Of a DNA stretch of 64,000 nt, positions 22,501-35,872 are shown one piece after another. The stretch is taken from contig CM060685.1 of the NCBI GenBank assembly GCA_030686995.1, forward strand, positions 26,174,065 to 26,238,064, given 5' to 3'. The DNA comes from Artemisia argyi. Taxonomy: Eukaryota; Streptophyta; Magnoliopsida; Asterales; Asteraceae. The position numbers and the translations under genes are program-made. Within the stretch, counting starts at the first letter, position 1. Each line of letters opens with the position of its first letter. The notes under the pieces are model-generated. The model saw only the letters and a program-made list of their open reading frames with translations, was not told where the DNA came from and ran no database searches.

Positions 22501-23640
22501 AAAAGAACGAGTGAGGTGTATAATCAAGAATTTACCCTCCTAATTTACTTTAGAATGAGTAAGGTCGCTAACCAAGCACATTTAATAAATACCTTACCCA
22601 TTTCCCACCCCCACAGTTCTTAGAGTTTTTTTCTTTTTCGTTTGGTGATCAGACCACCATATTTTGTTTCGGGTTTTGTGTTTCGTGCGTGAACTAGGGA
22701 AGTAGGCAAGGGATATGGCGCGTGATACTATGTGAATTGGTGAAGTTTTCACCTCCCTGCCCAATAGCCTAAGGGTGTGTTTGGTGAGTGTATTAAAATA
22801 AGGTAATGGAACGATAATAATAGTGTTATCGCAACACAATTTCTACCGTGATTCTATATAATTATCATAGTATTAATCCTAACATGTTATTTACATTCAA
22901 GGCCCGCTTGTTTCAAAGTGAGGAAAGGGAAAGAAAAAGAAAAGAGAAAGGAAGTGCATAAGAATGAGTGAGGTGTATAATCAATCATTTACCTCCTAAT
23001 TTACTTTATAATGAGTAAGGTGGCTAATCAAGCACATTTAATGAATACCTTACCCATTTCCCACCCCCTTAACCCCCCCCCCCCACAGTTCTCAGAGTTT
23101 TTTTCTTTTTCGTTTGGTGATCAGACCACCATATTTTGTTTTGAGTTTCGTGTTTCGTGCGTGAACTATGGAAGTAGGCAAGGGATATGGCGCGTGATAC
23201 TATGTGAATTGGTGAAGTTTTCACCTCCCTGCCCAATAGCCTAAGGGTGTGTTTGGTGAGTGTATTGAAATAAGGGAATGAAACGATAATAATAGTGTTA
23301 TCGCAACACAATTTCTACAGTGATTCTATATAATTATCATAGTATTAATCATAACATGTTATTTACATTCAAGGACCGCTTGTTTCAAAGTGAGGAAAGG
23401 AAAAGAAAAGAGAAAGGAAGTGCAAAAGAATGAGTGAGGTGTATAATCAATCATTTACCTCCTAATTTACTATAGAATGAGTAAGGTGGCTAACCAAGCA
23501 CATTTAATGAATACCTTACTCATTTCCCACCCCCTTAACCCCCCCCCCCCCCCCCTTTTAGTTCTCAGAGTTATGTTTTGAGAGGAAAGGAAAGAAAACG
23601 GAATTATTTTTTTTTTTTTAATTTTTTTTTTAAAGTTTTT

Positions 23641-23815
23641 TCTAACTTGTGCCCTAGGGGCATAAATTAAGCACACCAAAAATACATCAAAAGTATACAT
23701 GGACCCACATAAAAGTATGTATGCATGTACTTTTATGTGTATCTCTATTTACTTTTTCGTAGGCCCTTGTGTACTTTTGGTGTGCTTAACTTGTGCCCCT
23801 AGGGCACAAGTTAGA
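23641..23815. mobile_element. 175-bp MITE with CTAACTTGTGCCCTAGGG inverted ends
   Basis: Left arm TCTAACTTGTGCCCTAGG...AAGCACACCAAAA mirrors right arm TTTTGGTGTGCTTAA...CCTAGGGCACAAGTTAGA. About 40-bp arms, near-perfect, around an A/T-rich centre. Confidence 0.8.
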
Positions 23816-26104
23816 AAGGAAGATGAGAGGAATTTTTGTTAAGAAAATCATAAAGACTAATATACGGGTTTTTTTTTTTTTTTTTTTTTTTTTTTGACAT
23901 TAATAACTAAAGGTCATATGTAATTTAAACAATTTATTTTTCTTTTCCTTCCACTTAAGAACATGATTTATTATATTACCTTTATTTTTCTTTTCTCTAT
24001 CTCAAGAACATATCAACTAACACTTCATTTCTTTTTCCTTTTCTATTGTTTTCTATTTCCCTTCATTCAAAACTCAAGAACTGAGTGTTAGAGTTTAACT
24101 CTAAACGTCTAATAGTTTGTATTATTATTCTTTATTGCTCTATTTTATGAATTCATTCATTTTATGAATTCATTCTTCTTGTAGTGATTAAATTAAAGTG
24201 ATTTTCTACTTTTAGAGGTAACTCTTGAACTTTTATTCGTACTTTGGTAGATCATCGATTATATATATGTGTCCTTTGTTACAGGTCTTGTTATGGCATA
24301 TATGCATGCAACCTTCGATTATGATTGTATACTATTATTAACTTATGAAACTTAAACAAGACAAATGAATATTGGTGGTATTATAATTTAACCCGCTAAA
24401 CATTAAATTTATATAATAAAACAAAATCCCTAGTGAGAACTTTACATTTCAAAAATATGGATTCATTCCTTTTTTAGTAATAATTTTTTTAATCTGATTT
24501 TTTTCTTCTAAATATTTCTTTATTTGGCAAAAACCTAAACCTACAGATGAGAGTTACATTCCTTCTAAACTTCTAAATACTATTGCTATCAGAAAATTAT
24601 AAATCATATATGTCTATCATAATCAACGCCATTATATCCTAATATGAGATCATTGATCATCATCACCAACAAATCGAATCATCATGAAACCAATCATCCA
24701 TTGTTTGGACACAAGTATCCCGCAACAAAGGTTATATTTTTTTTATAGAGGCTTTGAGTTAATGTAATCTTTTATATAGTTGCTAAGAATTATAGAGATG
24801 CAGTGTCTTCATGTTGTAGTGTGGAAGCATAAGAATGATGATAAATAGGTATGTGTAATTCAATTGCCTATTACTTCACTAAAATATACTTTTTGCCTAT
24901 TTCTCTTTTAATAGCACTGTGCATGTTTGTGAATAAAATCTATTAATTGTCTGGTCATAAGATAATTCATTCTATGTTATATAGGAATACTTTATGATCT
25001 AGCCAAGTTGTTGGTTGATTCATCGAGTGGTGAAGCTCGCTGAGTTTGGATCAGTAAAACATGTGAGCGGAGAATAAAAGGTTAGTTTTGAATTGCACTA
25101 AAGGTGTTCGATGTAATGCCTTTGATAACTTTTGTGTTAAATTGTGATAAATTTTATTATTTTTATGCACAATTTTTATTTTTTCTTAATGTGGGTTTAT
25201 GTAAAGTTCTAGATTTAGGATATCTTTATGAGTTATGTAGGGGGTGTTTGGATGTTTGTTCTAAAATTGATTATTGTGATATGAATAATCAGAATCAAAT
25301 AGTATAAATTGAGTAAAGTATAATATGATGTTTTGTTTTGTATACTGGAGGTGATAATGGGATAAGAAGTAGTCAACTACATGAAAGTGGGTGCATTACC
25401 GCATTGGATAGTGTTTTGGACATGCCTTTGCATTTTAAGCTTTGATAAGACGTTGTATTGTAACGGAAAACTAATTAGTTAAAAGGAGATAATCAGTATC
25501 CTATTCAGAACCTAATTTCAGATGGCTCAAGTTAATTTATGTTGCAGCCTTAGGGGTCATGTAGTTAGTTTTATGTACGCATCAGGTAGGTACTAAGTTA
25601 TATGTGTACTGCGATTTCATATATTCTATAAAAAAGCATATTTGGTATAGAACCGGTATTTTATTTGGAACAAAAAGCATCTTTAGTATGTCTATATCAC
25701 AATGTGTTTTAACCTGACAAGGCTGACAGGGCTTAACTGGAAGTGATAAGTTGCATATATTAGTTGCAAGTCACGATCATGAGTTGGCTAGGTATGGTCC
25801 TTATCATCTTTAATCTTAGTGGAATCGAGTAATGCTAATGCTATTTCCTATATTAAAGTTCTATCATAGTGAAAGTGTCAAAGTTGTAATTTTGAATATG
25901 ACAGTGAACTAAAAAAAATATAAATCTATCATCATGTGTGTATCATGCATAATAATCCAAATACACATACTAATAAGCAATGGTTGTTGTAAGTCAAGTG
26001 TGTTGTACAATTTGAGACAAATATTTATAGGTGCAATTAGAAGTTTCCTAAGTTGTTTATTTTCCAAACCGTTATTAACAGTATGCCTAAAACTATATTT
26101 ACAG
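23816..26104. other. Intergenic, no gene recognised
   Basis: Contains a poly(T) near 23871-23895 and otherwise AT-rich DNA. Since Pumilio exon remnants follow directly, some of this may be decayed intron or Helitron body, but I see no supportable exon. Confidence 0.4.
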
Positions 26105-26413
26105 TTTCTTTGGAAGAAATAATAGGGCCAATATACGATGTGGCTAAGGATCAAGAAGGTTCTTAATTCCTAGAGCTGAAGTGTGAAGAAGGAAACGATG
26201 TTAAGATGATTATCAATGGGATTAAAGATCAGAGTTTGAATCAATGTTAGATGCATCTATGAATTATCTTGGTTAGAAATTTTTTATGTGTGTAACGAGA
26301 CACATATGACACACATTGTTGTTTCTGTAACTTCTGATGATGGCAATCTCTACACTGTTTGACTTTTCTCATGGGTATTAATTCATTAGTTTTAATATAT
26401 GTTGCCTTTCAAA

Positions 26414-26470
<57 letters not shown>

Positions 26471-26663
26471 CATTAGTTTTTGTTGCATTTATTTATGAGT
26501 CATAATATAGATAGTACTAATTGATTGTTGTTTCAAGATTCGAGCAATAGAGAAGCTGATTGAACTCCTCACAACTGCAGACCATCGTTCTTTGATCGTC
26601 TCAGCACTTAGAAGGATCATTGTTCCTTTGACCAAAAACACGAATACTCATCATGTCATTTAG
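26105..26663 (+). pseudogene. Pumilio (PUF RNA-binding protein) fragment, two decayed exons
   Basis: First piece 26105-26248, after a TTTACAG acceptor, reads SLEEIIGPIYDVAKDQ then EGS-stop-FLE, matching the PUF repeat core usually 'AKDQ-GCRFLQ'; the stop replaces the RNA-contacting Arg. Second piece 26540-26663 reads RAIEKLIELLTTADHRSLIV...SALRRIIVPLTKN..HHVI-stop, the typical PUF pattern QKLIE-L...SL---AL. A (TAA)n run (26409-26470) lies in the intervening intron. PUF proteins bind 3' UTRs to repress translation; this is a non-functional scrap, with PUF repeats missing on both sides. It could be Helitron cargo. Confidence 0.75.
26409..26470. repeat. (TAA)n microsatellite
   Basis: About 20 trinucleotide units within the Pumilio remnant. 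Confidence 0.95.
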
Positions 26664-26850
26664 CATGTATAGAAATCCTTCGAGGTTTATGAAGTCAAGG
26701 TATATTATACATAAATCCCTTTCGTTGATTAAATTTCGGTGTTAAAACTGTTAACAGATGTTAATTTATTCTCATTCTGTTAAGTATTGAATTTGTAGTT
26801 CTTTAGTTCTTGCATGATATGTATAATATGTGCATATTCAATTAATATGT

Positions 26851-26852
<2 letters not shown>

Positions 26853-26936
<84 letters not shown>
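26853..26936. repeat. (AT)n microsatellite, ~42 units
   Basis: Pure AT dinucleotide run. Rest of 26664-27282 is AT-rich with no gene. Confidence 0.95.
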
Positions 26937-26938
<2 letters not shown>

Positions 26939-28608
26939 TGTTAAGTAAATTGAAAACCCAAGATCCATATGACAAAATTGATCCGTGATAATTACAATTA
27001 ACTTCATTACCTATTGATCCTGGTAATTAATCTTCTACCTATTGATTTATATACTGATTTACATTAATTATCGACTTATTGATATATGTATTGATTGTTT
27101 TTATTTTATTATTTTTTTTTGGAGGTGATTAAGTTATGGGTTTGTGCTTTAATTTTAATGCTCAAAAACAGTTGTAATATCAGTTTGTAGTTATACCTAT
27201 TGAAAATTTTCTTGTAGTTTTGTTAATTACTATTTTGAATATGAGTTTGTAGTGGGTATTCTAATAGTTTTTCTAATTGAAGTGTAACAATTCGCATTTT
27301 CAGGTTAACTTTTATTCCCGAAAATTTTACTATTCACTTTTTACTATTCACATCAAAAAATTTTATTTCATATTCTCGTAAGTTAAACTATTTTAATGAT
27401 AATCCGAGAATTTCACACTCGTCGGGTCATTTCTGCAAAAATCACGAAGCCGTGTCCGAGATTTACTTTTAGGTTTAAACGTCATTCCAGCATCCCGATA
27501 TGTTCATAAAACATTATAAACAATAGAAATATGATTTTCTCTCATTTTAGGACAATTCCAAAAGTTTCGGAATTTTACGTTTTCCAGTTCAGCGTTTTAC
27601 GCGAATTACGCGTTTTAGACCTGCGTTTCCAGTTTTAGCAGCGTTTAAGCAACCCGATAGAACTTGTCACTCATTAAATATGCTAAGATAGGTAATATTA
27701 ATAAGTTCTAACATATTTATAAGTTTCATATTTTTAGGATACCCGATTTTAAGTTTCATGACTTAATGACTTACCGTTAGCGATTACCGGGACCAAAACT
27801 CACTCCGTAAGCTAGATAATACCAAGTTTAAGTACCTAGTCACTCCTCCCATCATATGAACGTGTATATGATGATTCACCAAGCCTTGGTGGCTTGGTGA
27901 TAAGCCTTGGACTTTAGGATACTTGTATATTAAGCAAACTTGGTCACCAAGGGTTCATTAGATCATTACAAGTGTACATCTTGGCCTCCAAGTTTAGGCA
28001 ACTTCCTAACACCTTCCTAACCTCCTCAAACTCACTATAAAAACCCTCTCATCCCCTCCTTTAAACGCCACATGTAACACCCCCAAAATACCGCAGCGGA
28101 AGACTGTGTCATAGGGGTGCTACTTCATAATACAAAGTACAAGTTATAGAAAACGAACTCTAAATGAGACGTTTTGAAAAGTTACCATTCGATTAATGAA
28201 TTCAAAGTTACAAACATGAGATTCCAAAGTACGATACAAAAATGTATACAAAATGTTTTGAATGGTAAATGATAAAAGCGTAAGTCTTCAGAATATGCAG
28301 CTTGACTCTAAGTTCCATGCACTAGCTATCGTCTTACTAACCTGAGATAAACATGCTAAAGTGTCAACACAATGGTTGGTGAGTTCATAGAGTTTGTCTT
28401 AAAACAGTTGAAAAAGCCTTAAAGAATGATCACACAGCAAAGGCATCGTGAATCCACTCAGTTACAAGTCCCGCCATAAGAGACTTGTAACCTGTGTGTT
28501 CACAACCCACTGCTAACATATATAGTATGAATAAGACATGTATAAGTTCATCAAGACAATTTAAGCAATTAGAAGTGAGTCTATACTTCATCTCCGAAGA
28601 CCTCACTT

Positions 28609-28707
28609 TGGGAGCCAATTCCCAAAGACAACTGGGAGTCAATTCCCAAAGACAACTGGGAGCCACTTCCCAAAGACAACTGGGAGTCAATTCCCAAAGA
28701 CAACTAC
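28609..28707. repeat. 24-bp tandem repeat x4 inside the LTR
   Basis: Four units of 'tgggagtcaattcccaaaga'+caac. The same array occurs in the sister LTR at 32325-32423. Confidence 0.9.
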
Positions 28708-29252
28708 TAGTCAATAAATAGAATAACGCAATTAAGTATAACGCAGTCATGTATGTAAGCAATCAAGTATAACACAGTCAAGTATAGACGTTTTGAGTAT
28801 TTGTACAAGTAAACAAGTAGTTGAGCATGTGTCTCCCCCAAAGAGTTAAGACAAATATGAAAAGAGTAGGGGCTATGACTCACCTTAAGTCTATGTAGTG
28901 AGTAATGAAAATGGTAGTCGAATCGCGAAAGTCTCTAAGAGCAGCCTATAATAGAACGTTGCGACTTAGGTTTGGAGTAACGTCTAAGAATACGAAGAAT
29001 TGCCAATATATGTCTTGCATAATGTTCATGATGTAGTACTTTAGTATATAGTGTAAGTCTTTGAATATAAATGGTCTATGAAACATGTATAGGTTGTAAA
29101 TCTCTTACTACCGTTCGGGCCGACATAATTCAGAAGTCATGGAGTAAACGTTCGAGGAGCCAGGACACTTTAACTCGTAAATCCACAACTCATCTCGACG
29201 GCTTACTCAATGAACTCCTCACATGAGGCTCCCTACTATTGTAGTATTTGAT

Positions 29253-29257
<5 letters not shown>

Positions 29258-29330
<73 letters not shown>
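29258..29330. repeat. (AT)n microsatellite in LTR
   Basis: Longer here than in the sister LTR (32972-33030), the main length difference between the two LTRs. Confidence 0.95.
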
Positions 29331-29332
<2 letters not shown>

Positions 29333-31521
29333 CTTTTTGATCTTTAATAGTTATATGGTCTTTAGCCGTGGCTTTGCCGTGACCTTGGTCATTGTTACCA
29401 TGGTCTTGAGACTCAACCTTGGCTTTAGCCATGGTTGTGGTCTTGGCTTTAGGTCATTAGACCTCTTGGTCTCATCTAATTATAATGATTATATAGTAAC
29501 TTTGGTCTAAAAATGGGCTGTTAAGAATTTGGAGAAATTTATCACTCAGAAAGCGTTTTCAGGGCTCGAGCTTCTTTGTTACTGAACGAAAACGTCGTTC
29601 CGGACAACTTTCGTGTTTTAACTTTTTGATGAATCGGACCAGAAGTGGGACTTTCAAATTGGCAGAATGCAAACAGGAGGGTATTGGCAGTTTCGGCGTT
29701 TTGGTTTCGCTAACTTCTTATGGCCATAACTTTTGACTCGTGTACTCGTTTTGGGTGATTCAAATTGCTATGTTTTACTTGTTAAGTCCTCTTTAACAGT
29801 AAGTAAGTGTCAAATATCAAAGTTATACTATTGTGGTCGTGGTTTTCCATAAAAATCACTAGTTTGCTTGTTTGCTTGTCATAAGTTAACATATGTATAC
29901 CAATACTTGTTTTATCCATTTTTAAACATCATGAACACAATACAAAGACCATATATAGCATGAAAGAAACATAATAAGCATGAAATGATATTGAGCAAGA
30001 AAGTGTATAAGGGTTTGCTTACAACTTTTGGCTTTCTAAAGAAAGGTAAGCAACTAGTAAGGTACGGACTTTGTTAGACTTAAGCTTCACCCTTTGCAAT
30101 CTATGATAAGCCGAGGTCATTTGAAGATTATAACGACGCCTTCTTGAAGTCCAAAGCTATTTGAAGATTATAACGACGTCTTTTTGGAGACTTTAAAGTT
30201 ATAACAACTTTTCTTAGAAAATTTCCAAGATTGAAGATCAAACACTAGTTTTCTTTCAAAAACTAGTTAACTTTCTTACAAAATATAAGAGAAGTGCCTT
30301 AGGTTTTAGGACTTGAAGGTTATAAGAAGGTGTGGTGCAAGTTTTCTATGTGTTTTAGCTTGGTATTTATAGGATAGGAAAAATAGTTAACCATATATTG
30401 GGTTAGAATTTAACCATGGTTAGTTTAGACACTTGTAAACATCCTAGAGATCAATGGTCAAGATCAAGCCACAAAATGGTGACTCCTACCCCCCTAAGTC
30501 GGTTTATACATGATAAGGGTGACTAGATGAGTAGTCATGGTCTTTGGATGATAATATCCTAAGTATGTAGCTAGTTTTGACTCCGTAAATTGCTAACCGT
30601 AAGTTTTTAGGCCACGAAACGTAAAACCGGGTATCCTAAAAATATGAAACTTATAAATATGGTTAAACATGTCAATATAGTCCATAATAAAATATAAAAT
30701 GAGTGGTAGGTTCTATCGGGTGCGAAAACCCTGCTAAAAACTGGAAACACGGGTCTAAAACGCGCAATTCGCGTAAAACGCTGAACTGAAAAACGTAAAA
30801 TTCTGAAACTTTTGGAATTGTCCTAAAATGAGAGAAAATCATATTTCTATTGTTTATAATGTTTTATGGATATATCGGGATGCTAGAAGGACGTTTAAAC
30901 CTAAAAGTAAATCTCGGACACGGCTTTGTGATTTTTGCAGAAATGATCCGACGAGCGTGAAATTCTCGGATTATCGTTAAAATAGTTTAACTTACGAGAA
31001 TATGAAATAAAAATTTATGAGATGAATAGTGAAAAGTGAATAGTAAAAGTGAATAGTAAAAAGTGAATAGTGAAATTTTCGGGAATAAAAGTTAACCTGA
31101 AATTGTGAATTGTTACAGTCTCTACCCCTTAAGGAGAACTTCGTCCCGAAGTTCAGTTAATGTTAACTACTTACGGTGTGTCTAAGAGAATTCGGGATCT
31201 CTAATATAGTGGTGTTTACTCTGATTCGTCTAAGATTCTGGTTAAGGAGTTGTATCGGCTACAATTAAGCCCACTTATTTATAACACATTACTTACATAA
31301 AGAAGCGTCCAAATTTATGTAAGTAAGGTCTCATAAACTTATGGTTCGGTGATTTACAATTTCTTTATTTAACTGAAGAGGCGTCCCAATCCATTTAAAT
31401 AAGGAGATTCTAAAACATCCTACTTAAGAATTTCCGACACAAAATCCGCCTTCTGAGGCAGATGGTAAGATAATCCAGTCATCAAATCCCTAAAGCTAAG
31501 CAATAATATTATTTAACTCAA

Positions 31522-31547
31522 ATCTTGTGTCTCATCAAACACAAGAT
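31522..31547. other. Perfect 9-bp-stem hairpin in the coding-less core
   Basis: ATCTTGTGT - ctcatcaa - ACACAAGAT. In a 676-nt core with no genes this is a candidate packaging/dimerisation structure; function is inference only. Confidence 0.6.
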
Positions 31548-32971
31548 TAAATTAACTAATTAGTTATTACTGAGCTCCATGTTTTTAATGACTCGACGAA
31601 TCTCTGGGGCTCCTTATAATACTAAAGTCACATCATCTAACAGCGTGGAACTAAGCAAACGTCTAACCAAAAAGCACATGTGTATGTATTGTGTGTAAGG
31701 CAAATAAAGAGGAAGGTCCCAACGTATATAGCAGTTATAGTCTAGGCACTAAATGCAACCTAGTTCTCTATAACCAAGGCTCTGGTACCAATCTGTAACA
31801 CCCCCAAAATACCGCAGCGGAAGACTGTGTCATAGGGGTGCTACTTCATAATACAAAGTACAAGTTATAGAAAACGAACTCTAAATGAGACGTTTTGAAA
31901 AGTTACCATTCGATTAATGAATTCAAAGTTACAAACATGAGATTCCAAAGTACGATACAAAAATGTATACAAAATGTTTTGAATGGTAAATGATAAAAGC
32001 GTAAGTCTTCAGAATATGCAGCTTGACTCTAAGTTCCATGCACTAGCTATCGTCTTACTAACCTGAGATAAACATGCTAAAGTGTCAACACAATGGTTGG
32101 TGAGTTCATAGAGTTTGTCTTAAAACAGTTGAAAAAGCCTTAAAGAATGATCACACAGCAAAGGCATCGTGAATCCACTCAGTTACAAGTCCCGCCATAA
32201 GAGACTTGTAACCTGTGTGTTCACAACCCACTGCTAACATATATAGTATGAATAAGACATGTATAAGTTCATCAAGACAATTTAAGCAATTAGAAGTGAG
32301 TCTACTTCATCTCCGAAGACCTCACTTTGGGAGCCAATTCCCAAAGACAACTGGGAGTCAATTCCCAAAGACAACTGGGAGCCACTTCCCAAAGACAACT
32401 GGGAGTCAATTCCCAAAGACAACTACTAGTCAATAAATAGAATAACGCAATTAAGTATAACGCAGTCATGTATGTAAGCAATCAAGTATAACACAGTCAA
32501 GTATAGACGTTTTGAGTATTTGTACAAGTAAACAAGTAGTTGAGCATGTGTCTCCCCCAAAGAGTTAAGACAAATATGAAAAGAGTAGGGGCTATGACTC
32601 ACCTTAAGTCTATGTAGTGAGTAATGAAAATGGTAGTCGAATCGCGAAAGTCTCTAAGAGCAGCCTATAATAGAACGTTGCGACTTAGGTTTGGAGTAAC
32701 GTCTAAGAATACGAAGAATTGCCAATATATGTCTTGCATAATGTTCATGATGTAGTACTTTAGTATATAGTGTAAGTCTTTGAATATAAATGGTCTATGA
32801 AACATGTATAGGTTGTAAATCTCTTACTACCGTTCGGGCCGACATAATTCAGAAGTCATGGAGTAAACGTTCGAGGAGCCAGGACACTTTAACTCGTAAA
32901 TCCACAACTCATCTCGACGGCTTACTCAATGAACTCCTCACATGAGGCTCCCTACTATTGTAGTATTTGAT

Positions 32972-33030
<59 letters not shown>
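32972..33030. repeat. (AT)n microsatellite in second LTR
   Basis: Counterpart of 29258-29330, shorter. Confidence 0.95.
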
Positions 33031-33033
<3 letters not shown>

Positions 33034-35790
33034 CTTTTTGATCTTTAATAGTTATATGGTCTTTAGCCGTGGCTTTGCCGTGACCTTGGTCATTGTTACC
33101 ATGGTCTTGAGACTCAACCTTGGCTTTAGCCATGGTTGTGGTCTTGGCTTTAGGTCATTAGACCTCTTGGTCTCATCTAATTATAATGATTATATAGTAA
33201 CTTTGGTCTAAAAATGGGCTGTTAAGAATTTGGAGAAATTTATCACTCAGAAAGCGTTTTCAGGGCTCGAGCTTCTTTGTTACTGAACGAAAACGTCGTT
33301 CCGGACAACTTTCGTGTTTTAACTTTTTGATGAATCGGACCAGAAGTGGGACTTTCAAATTGGCAGAATGCAAACAGGAGGGTATTGGCAGTTTCGGCGT
33401 TTTGGTTTCGCTAACTTCTTATGGCCATAACTTTTGACTCGTGTACTCGTTTTGGGTGATTCAAATTGCTATGTTTTACTTGTTAAGTCCTCTTTAACAG
33501 TAAGTAAGTGTCAAATATCAAAGTTATACTATTGTGGTCGTGGTTTTCCATAAAAATCACTAGTTTGCTTGTTTGCTTGTCATAAGTTAACATATGTATA
33601 CCAATACTTGTTTTATCCATTTTTAAACATCATGAACACAATACAAAGACCATATATAGCATGAAAGAAACATAATAAGCATGAAATGATATTGAGCAAG
33701 AAAGTGTATAAGGGTTTGCTTACAACTTTTGGCTTTCTAAAGAAAGGTAAGCAACTAGTAAGGTACGGACTTTGTTAGACTTAAGCTTCACCCTTTGCAA
33801 TCTATGATAAGCCGGTCATTTGAAGATTATAACGACGCCTTCTTGAAGTCCAAAGCTATTTGAAGATTATAACGACGTCTTTTTGGAGACTTTAAAGTTA
33901 TAACAACTTTTCTTAGAAAATTTCCAAGATTGAAGATCAAACACTAGTTTTCTTTCAAAAACTAGTTAACTTTCTTACAAAATATAAGAGAAGTGCCTTA
34001 GGTTTTAGGACTTGAAGGTTATAAGAAGGTGTGGTGCAAGTTTTCTATGTGTTTTAGCTTGGTATTTATAGGATAGGAAAAATAGTTAACCATATATTGG
34101 GTTAGAATTTAACCATGGTTAGTTTAGACACTTGTAAACATCCTAGAGATCAATGGTCAAGATCAAGCCACAAAATGGTGACTCCTACCCCCCTAAGTCG
34201 GTTTATACATGATAAGGGTGACTAGATGAGTAGTCATGGTCTTTGGATGATAATATCCTAAGTATGTAGCTAGTTTTGACTCCGTAAATTGCTAACCGTA
34301 AGTTTTTAGGCCACGAAACGTAAAACCGGGTATCCTAAAAATATGAAACTTATAAATATGGTTAAACATGTCAATATAGTCCATAATAAAATATAAAATG
34401 AGTGGTAGGTTCTATCGGGTGCGAAAACCCTGCTAAAAACTGGAAACACGGGTCTAAAACGCGCAATTCGCGTAAAACGCTGAACTGAAAAACGTAAAAT
34501 TCTGAAACTTTTGGAATTGTCCTAAAATGAGAGAAAATCATATTTCTATTGTTTATAATGTTTTATGGATATATCGGGATGCTAGAAGGACGTTTAAACC
34601 TAAAAGTAAATCTCGGACACGGCTTTGTGATTTTTGCAGAAATGATCCGACGAGCGTGAAATTCTCGGATTATCGTTAAAATAGTTTAACTTACGAGAAT
34701 ATGAAATAAAAATTTCTGAGATGAATAGTGAAAAGTGAATAGTAAAAGTGAATAGTAAAAAGTGAATAGTGAAATTTTCGGGAATAAAAGTTAACCTGAA
34801 ATTGTGAATTGTTACACCACACCCTTTAATCCTAGCACCATGATCCTTTGATCTTCAATATACAAGTTACACTACAAAGTTCAATGTCTTAGTATTCTCT
34901 ACCTAGTTCTTAAGTTTGTTTGGTGATTCCATGCTTGAATTAGGAGCTACACAAGGTTACTAGGGCTGAAGTTAAATGGTTTTCACAAGGGTTATATCAA
35001 GGCTAGCAAGGGTTACAAGAGTTATGGTGAAGGGTTTACAAGCTTAGGTTTAGTGTCCTAGTTCCATACTTGACTTCCTTTCTTTAGAAAGCCAAAAGTT
35101 GTAAGCAAACCCTATTACACTTTCTTGCTCAATATCATTTTCATGCTTATTATGTTTCTTTCATGCTATATATGGTCTTTGTATTGTGTTCATGATGTAT
35201 AAAAACTAGTAAAACAAGTTATGTATATATATGTTAACTTATGACAAGTAAACAAGCAAACTAGTGATTTTTATGGAGAACCATGACCAAAATAGTATAA
35301 CTATGATATTTGACACTTACTTACTGTTATAAAGGACTTCAAAAGGAAAACATAGCAATTTGAATCACCCAAAACGAGTACACGAGTCAAAAGATACGGC
35401 CATAAGAAGTTAGCGACACCAAAACGCCGAAACTGCCTATACCCTACTGTTTTGCATTCTGCCAATTTGAAAGTCACTCTTCTGGTCCGATTCACCAAAA
35501 AGTTAAAACACGAAAGTTGTCCAGAACGACGTTTTCGTTCAGGATCAAAGAAACTCGAGCCCTGAAAACGCTTTCCGAGTGATAATTTCTTCAAATTCTT
35601 AACAGCCCATTTTTAGACCAAAGTCACTATATAATAATTATGTTTTACTAAGACCAAGAGGTCTAATGACCTAAAGCCAAGACCACAACCATGGCTAAAG
35701 CCAAGGTTGAGTCTTAAGACCATGGTAACAATGACCAAGGTCACGGCAAAGCCACGGCTAAAGACCATATAACTTTTAAAGATCAAAAAG

Positions 35791-35872
<82 letters not shown>

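Larger units (their letters stand above)
20548..23576. repeat. Tandem array of a ~460-bp unit (about 3.4 copies), interrupted by a copia insertion
   Basis: Copies: 20548-20887 (partial), 22506-22962 (457 bp), 22963-23428 (466 bp), 23429-23576 (partial). Shared landmarks are 'tttttctttttcgtttggt', 'ggtgaagttttcacctccct' and 'gcccgcttgtttcaaag'. Homopolymer C runs at 23073-23084 and 23539-23555 mark the same point in two copies. Conserved minus-strand frames beginning MCCDNTIIIV in three copies simply track the repeat. Confidence 0.9.
28073..34816 (-). mobile_element. Young non-autonomous LTR retrotransposon with giant LTRs and a 676-bp core (TSD CCACA)
   Basis: LTRs 28073-31117 (3045 bp) and 31794-34816 (3023 bp) are nearly identical: apart from AT-microsatellite length I notice only two 2-bp indels and a single substitution. 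TSD CCACA at 28068-28072 and 34817-34821. On the minus strand the core opens with PBS TGGTACCAGAGCC, one base off the iMet consensus, and closes with purine-rich AAGGGGTAGAGAC before the 3' LTR. The core (31118-31793) encodes no Gag, protease or RT. The LTR and PBS type match the Gag-only element at 43581-51712. All enzymes must come in trans. Confidence 0.95.

Noticed and set aside
20465..23311. Three similar minus-strand ORFs starting MCCDNTIIIV
   Set aside because: They are the same non-coding tandem unit read three times; changes between copies do not favour synonymous sites by eye, and the C-terminal part differs only by repeat junctions.
26780..27007. Ile-Tyr repeat ORFs in AT microsatellites (also near 5661, 29190 and 32909)
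   Set aside because: Translations of (AT)n; no coding evidence.
28609..28707. Regular 24-bp repeats resembling a CRISPR array
   Set aside because: Contiguous tandem units without unique spacers, in a plant LTR, duplicated exactly in the sister LTR.
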